A stretch of DNA of 64,000 bases from NCBI RefSeq assembly GCF_012489685.1, contig NC_080046.1, positions 29,813,881-29,877,880 on the forward strand, given 5' to 3'. Each line of letters opens with the position of its first letter. Position 1 is the stretch's first letter. Positions 56,801 to 62,800 of this stretch are shown one piece after another. The notes beneath the pieces are model-generated. The model did not search any database and was not told the DNA's origin. It was given only the letters and a program-made list of their open reading frames with translations. The DNA comes from Lotus japonicus. Taxonomy: Eukaryota > Streptophyta > Magnoliopsida > Fabales > Fabaceae. The translations under genes and the position numbers were made by a program.

Positions 56801-59800
56801 TATTCGGGATTTCTAACGAAGATTCCGTCCGCGTTGCCAGACTTGTTTCGACATTTCCAATCTTTTTTCTGTTGGAAGTTTTGTCGTTTGAGCATCACAG
56901 CAAAAAGTAGTTTTTCGGGGCAGATTAACCGACACCGCTTTTGAGTTTTTCGATATCGTTTTTCCCAAATCCTAGATATTTGTTTTGAGTTCTGGAATTC
57001 CGACGCCAGAATCTCTCTTAGAATTTCTCGGTGATCGTGCTGCAAAAATCGGAATCGCGAAATTTTCATTTTCCCGCGATTTCACCCGCCTATAAATAGC
57101 GCGAAAAAGCAAAATCCTCTCATTTTCTTTCCATTTGTGGCTGATTTCGTGGGGAGCAAGGGGGGAGGGGATTTCCGCGAAAACTTGACCAATCTTCGTG
57201 CAGTTCGTCCCTACTTCTAGGTATCGAGGTAACTATCATGAATCCTGCCTCTGATTTCTGTTTCTGCTGAGTTTCTGAAGTCGTTTCTGTGCTCTAAGTT
57301 TTGAGCTTTTTCTAAAATTGTCCGATTTCTCTGATTTCTCGCTTGGGTTATGTTCCTTATGTTCCCCTGAGTCTAAAACCTCTGTCAGTAAACTCTGATT
57401 GCGATTCAGTTGTCCAGGATCTGAAAAATTGACTCAAAACTCTTTTTGTCTCACATTTCGAAACTTTATTGTCGAAAAGACTTAATATGACTTCGTGCCT
57501 TTAGGATTTGTTGTCACGGATATCATGAGGATCGTTGCTGTCAAATTTGTTTTCAGAACGGATAACTTTGAAGTTTTGAGCCTTTATTTTGGACCAAAAT
57601 GCCCCTGCGTAGTCGTATTTCGGCCCGATTGTCCGAAAATTGTTCTGACAGTTTCTTTGCCTTAGTTTTACCCTAAAACTACCTTGTAAACTGATTTGAT
57701 CGAAGAAAAAGAGCCGAAGCTCTTTTCTCCTTATGGCCGTGGGCTATTTCCTAAGGGGGGGGAGTTTTTCGTTTTCGAAAACTTGTCTTTTCGTACCTGA
57801 TTGTCCTATTCTGAAGCTTTAATGCTTTGTCTATCGTTTATGTATTGTTTTGCGATCGAACTAATCGATTTTGTTTGGATTCTGCTTTGTTTTTCTCCGA
57901 GGTTCAGTTGAGGGAACTTTGGAAGACTCAGAGCAATTGTTTGAGGAGAACTTTGTTTGCGAAGCTGGAACAGCTCGAGGTTAGGGCAACTTACTATATA
58001 TTAGCTATGACTGCATGATAGGCGTCGATAAATTCGACTTATGTTTTATCTGATGTTGTTTTTGATGATGAGTTGATGTTATGATGCTTTTCCATACTTG
58101 TGATGTTGTGCTTTTGTTGGATTGAGCGTTTTGACGCAACTTCGGAGTGGAGGTTCATTGATCTGGTGATCTTTGATATCTCGGGTTGGATGAACAACCC
58201 TAGGCAAGTCCAAATGTGGGGTTTGAGACTTAGCCATTTGTTGGGATTCGTTGGAATTCCTAGACTTTCCCCGGGAAATGTATTTTGGGTGGTTGATCTT
58301 TGAAAACTTAGAATGATAGAGCTTTGAAAAACTAAAGACTTGGGAAACTTAGACTTTGAGAAATAAACTCATAACTTGACTAATTCGAATTGAAACAATT
58401 TTTATTAACGTTTAAGCATAGGAGAACTGAAGGGGAAAATATTTACGAAAGACGGGGAAAAGTCGACTTTGTTGTGGGTTTGGAGAGTTATCGGAATTGG
58501 GGGAAGCCACTAAGGTGAGCTATGGTGATGATTGAAAGTCACCGAGTACTCTAGTACTCTTGGGGATTGTTGTGGAGCCGTGTTGTATTGACCGACACTA
58601 GACCCTTGTGTTTTCTTGTTGGAGTTGTGTTGTATTGACCGACACTTACTCCGAGTTGTGTTGTATTGACCGACACTAACTCATTGGGTTGGTTGAGATT
58701 GGGTTGTGAGCTAAACACTTTCGTGGTAAGGGCGATTCGTTGTTTGGCTAACCACGTTGCATTCAATCGGGTGAATAACGGGAATGGTTCACCTGTGCAT
58801 ATCATGGTGAATAACGGGAATGGTTCACCTTGCATTAATGATGAATAACGGGAATGGTTCATCATTCGGTGAATAACGGGAATGGTTCACCAAGGATGAA
58901 TAACGGGAATGGTTCATCCAGGATGGATTTCATCCAGGATGGATAACGGGAATGGTCCATCCATAGTGAAAATGCTTCACTTGTGGCGAACGGGAACGCG
59001 TCACAAATCCGGATTCATATTGTGCATTCACGCATACATTCATGCTGACTGAGACTGTGTGCTGTTTGTTTATTGAAGTAGTGTTAGAGCCATAACATGC
59101 TAGGATTACTTATATGCTTATATAACAACTTATATATATATATATATATATATATACCCTGTCACATGTTGTGTGTATATGTACTTATTGCTGTGAGTTG
59201 ACCCTAGCGCCTTGGCTTTGTTTGTATGTTTGTCTTTGGGCGGTCGGCCTGCTGCCAGATGTCGATGGCCGACTGGTTCTCGACGGTCTCTCCCTCGGGG
59301 GGGATCAGATATGAGTTGCTGGATAGGGATGCCCCCACCGCTTGGGTGATCGATGTGGCTGGTCACCGAGCGACGTATAGGGGAAGGGTCATGGAGGACC
59401 AGACGGATGAGCGAGGACGCCTGACGAGCGGAGTGCTACGGCGTATGGAGCTGAGTTTTGACTTGCCGCCCTCAGTTCATTGTGGACCAGGCACTGGACA
59501 TGCACCACCTGCACCACCTCCGACTTCACCTTCTGTTGAGGAGGACCCAGAGGAGATCGAGCCTGCTGCTGCTTCTACACCTGTTGTGCCACCTCCGGCT
59601 ACTGCCATCGCTTCTACCGACGTGGCGTCGTCCTCTAGGCTCGTACAGCCGAGGAGGGAGTCTGTTGTCCCATCTGTCTCACGTCTCTTATCTTTCTCTT
59701 CACCGCACGGCTACCGTGTGGACCCCTTGATGAGGGTGGAGGAGGAGGATGTTCTCACAGGAGAGGTGGATGTGGAGACCGGCTCGACTAGGGCGGTGCG

Positions 59801-62800
59801 CAGGACAGTGAGGAGGGAGGTTATGGACTTGGACACCGAGATGATTACGGTGGATTCCGACTCTGACTCCGAGAGCAGTGGGGAGAGCTACTCGCCGAGC
59901 AGCGATGAGGAGGAGGATGACTGGTGAGCTGAGCTGGGAGGGTAGGTTAGGATTAGCGACATTTTTGTGTAGAGCTCTGATCGTCAGTTTCTTGTTGGGA
60001 CAGGGTAGGTTCCGATGTGTGGCTTTTTGTGTGGTTCTTTTGAGGAGGATCACAGAGAGTCTGTCGGAGTATAGGGGTCTTCCTTTCAGGCCATTTTTGA
60101 GTGCCGACTTTCTCTTGGATAACTGTATTTTGATACTTTTACTCACAGTTCTGGTTTGTATATTTGCCTGCGGGCGTACTACTTTGGAGTCACTGCGGCT
60201 TCGCGTGACATGGAGTGCAGCCGAGGCTGTACAGATGTATATATATTTGTATATCGGTTAGTTTAGTTGTTGGGTGTTGTCTCTACTTCTTTATCGCTTT
60301 GATTTAAAGGAAAGAAACGAAAAAAAAATTACCTGTTTTCAGCGTAAAGTCTATTTTTGGTTACTAAAGTGACACCTGGAAATCGGGGTGTTACAGTTAC
60401 CAGCCACAGTTTCCAGCTTTTTATCACTGGTTCCCTTGGTATCAATAGTCACTACTTTATTGTATGTTCCAGTTCTATTGTAGTTGTTTGATCTTGGATA
60501 ATTATAACTAGCAGATTTTCCCAAAGCCAAATTTTTCTGCTCAATCATCAGAGATTTTTGTATAACTGCAGTTAAAGTAGGAAGTTCAAAGAGTTTTACC
60601 TCCATTTTGACCTCTTCCTTCAAGCCATTCAGGAAGATTCCTTTAGCAAAATCTTGATCTATCTCCTTGAGTGCTCCCACGTACTTCTCAAACTCCTCTA
60701 CAAAAGCTTCTACAGTTCCAGTTTGTTTAAGAGACAAAAGAAGTTCAAATGGATTCTGCATCATAGCTGGTTGGAACCTCCTAATCACTACCAGTTTGAA
60801 ACCGTCCCAAGTAGGATTTGGATTACACCTTTCCCACCATTGGAACCAACTGAGAGCTTTGCCTTCAAGAGCGATCAAGGTAGCTTGCATTCTATCATCA
60901 TCAGAAACTCCTCTCAGCTCAAAATACCTCTCCAGCTTGTGCGTCCAACCATAAGCATCGTCACCTCCAAAAATCAGAATCTCAAGCTTCCTCCATCGAT
61001 TGCTTCCCTTATCGCGCTCAAGACTAGGATCGATTCCAATTGCAGTTCGCAAATCGCGGCTCAAGGCTTCATCAACGGTGGTAACTCCAAGCTTGGACAA
61101 CACCGCATAGAGAGATTCTTCGATCCTCTTTGCTCTAACCGCATTCTCCTCAATCGCATCTTCCAGATGCTTCGTCCTAGCTTCATTCAACTCCATGCGA
61201 GTTCTGAAAGCTTCCCTCTCTGGAATTCCTTCTTCGCCGCTAGAACCAGATGCGCGAGTGTTCACCATGTTTGCTAGAACAGAGATTGGCGATTTCCACA
61301 ACAGAAGCGAAATCAGGGCACCAGAATCGGTGCTCTGATACCAATGTTAGATCTGGAATTTGAAGAACAGAATTGAAACAAGAACAGTGAAGAATCTTCC
61401 AAAATTGAGATGAATATTATTCAGATTGGGGAATCAAGAACGGTTACAGGAAGAGAGAGAAGAGAGAGAGAGAGATGAGAGTTACAACTGAATTCCTCAA
61501 TTCAGTTAGAGCCCACCAACAACCAGAAAACTAACTCTCTAACTCTAACTATCAGCTATATAAAGCTGTTACCCCCAATATTCACTTATTCTAATTCAGT
61601 CCTTATAAACTGAAGATATTACAAAAATAACCCTAAAGGACTAATTCAGTTTGAGTCCTTCTCCTTCCTAACATATACATTGACCACAGGCTTACCCTTA
61701 ATCCCATCACTCCACTATTCGGTTGCAAGGCCCAATTCTTCCTTAGTTGGGTATGGCCCATTCTGTCAGGGCAGAAGTCCAGCTGGTACCTCATCCTCTC
61801 TGGCCACACCTCTGCTGCTGGCACATTCCAGAAACATTCCCATCCACCCCTGACGACAAACTCTTCCCACCTTGCTCTGCGTTCGTGATTTCCCATCGCC
61901 ACACAACTCGACACAACCAGTGGCGCTAAGACCCAGTTACCAACGCCCCTGACGACAAAGTTCGGCGGCGCTGCCGGTGCCCGTTCGGCCGCCCAACTTG
62001 ACCAGAGAAGACCCGACTCTGTTTCATCTTCCTCTCCCTTCTCGTGGCAAGTGAAGATCATCTCCGCCTTCGTCGTCACCCACCATGGCACACCAACCTC
62101 CTGGCGCATCACGTTGCTAGGTGGTTTTGATGGCGGCCGTTGGAGCGTTCCTGGCCCCACGAATGGTAACCCACGTGAAAATCTGAACTCTGTCGCTGTT
62201 AACACCTTGGCCGTTCCTCCGATTGGGTTATCGGAAGCTTCAGACTTGCTTCTGATTTCTGTTTCTCCTTCCTGCACAGTAACCACTGCGATCTCCAGTT
62301 TCCCTTGCGACGACTCCGCTGGCGCTATCACCGCCTCCTCCGCTTCAAGAATGGGTTTCTGCGACTCAAAAGTTAAGTCTTCCTCTGCGTCCGGTACTTT
62401 CTCGGCTGTTGCCGCTGCTACATCAGGATCTCTCCGTGATGTCGCCGCCGCTGTTCGCTTGATTGCAACCTCAGATTCTCTCTTTTCTTGTTCAATAAGA
62501 ATGGCTTTGTGAATAACCTCAGGAAGAGAGTAAGATTCGATCAATCGTACCTCTATTCGGATCTCCTCCCTCAATCCTTTCAAGAAGATTCCTTTGACAA
62601 ATTCTGGATCAATTTCCCTAAGAGCACCCACGTACTTCTAAAAATCTTTCACATAATCTTCCACCGTTTCATCTTGCTTCAGAGAAAGAAGCAACTCAAA
62701 TGGATTCTGAATCTTTGAGGGCTGAAACCTCCTCACCATTGCAATTTTGAACCCTTCCCATGATGGATTCGGATTACAACGTTTCCACCATTGAAACCAG

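Larger units (their letters stand above)
49080..60395 (+). mobile_element. Element B: long-LTR gypsy element with dead pol
   Basis: 11.3 kb with LTRs 49080-52227 (3148 bp) and 56399-60395 (3997 bp), TSD GTTAC. The first 2.2 kb of the LTRs align without gaps and, by eye, without obvious differences. The interior has a gag with a large deletion, an RT fragment with a stop and an altered active site, and a decayed integrase tail. It must have been mobilised in trans. Confidence 0.93.
47753..61673 (-). mobile_element. Element E: gypsy element, 3' half deleted
   Basis: In element sense: LTR (61673-61345), primer site (61343-61332), gag-protease-RT (61268-60396 and 49074-47753), then a break within RT that is joined to the LTR of D. 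RNase H, integrase and the second LTR are missing. Element B is inserted in it. It lies inside D, whose ORF it interrupts at 61674. Confidence 0.85.

Noticed and set aside
60654..61277. 207-codon plus-strand frame opposite gag of E
   Set aside because: Antisense of a well-supported gag; composition follows the opposite strand.
62051..62512. 153-codon plus-strand frame opposite the element D ORF
   Set aside because: Antisense shadow. The minus strand carries the gag core and continues the element frame.
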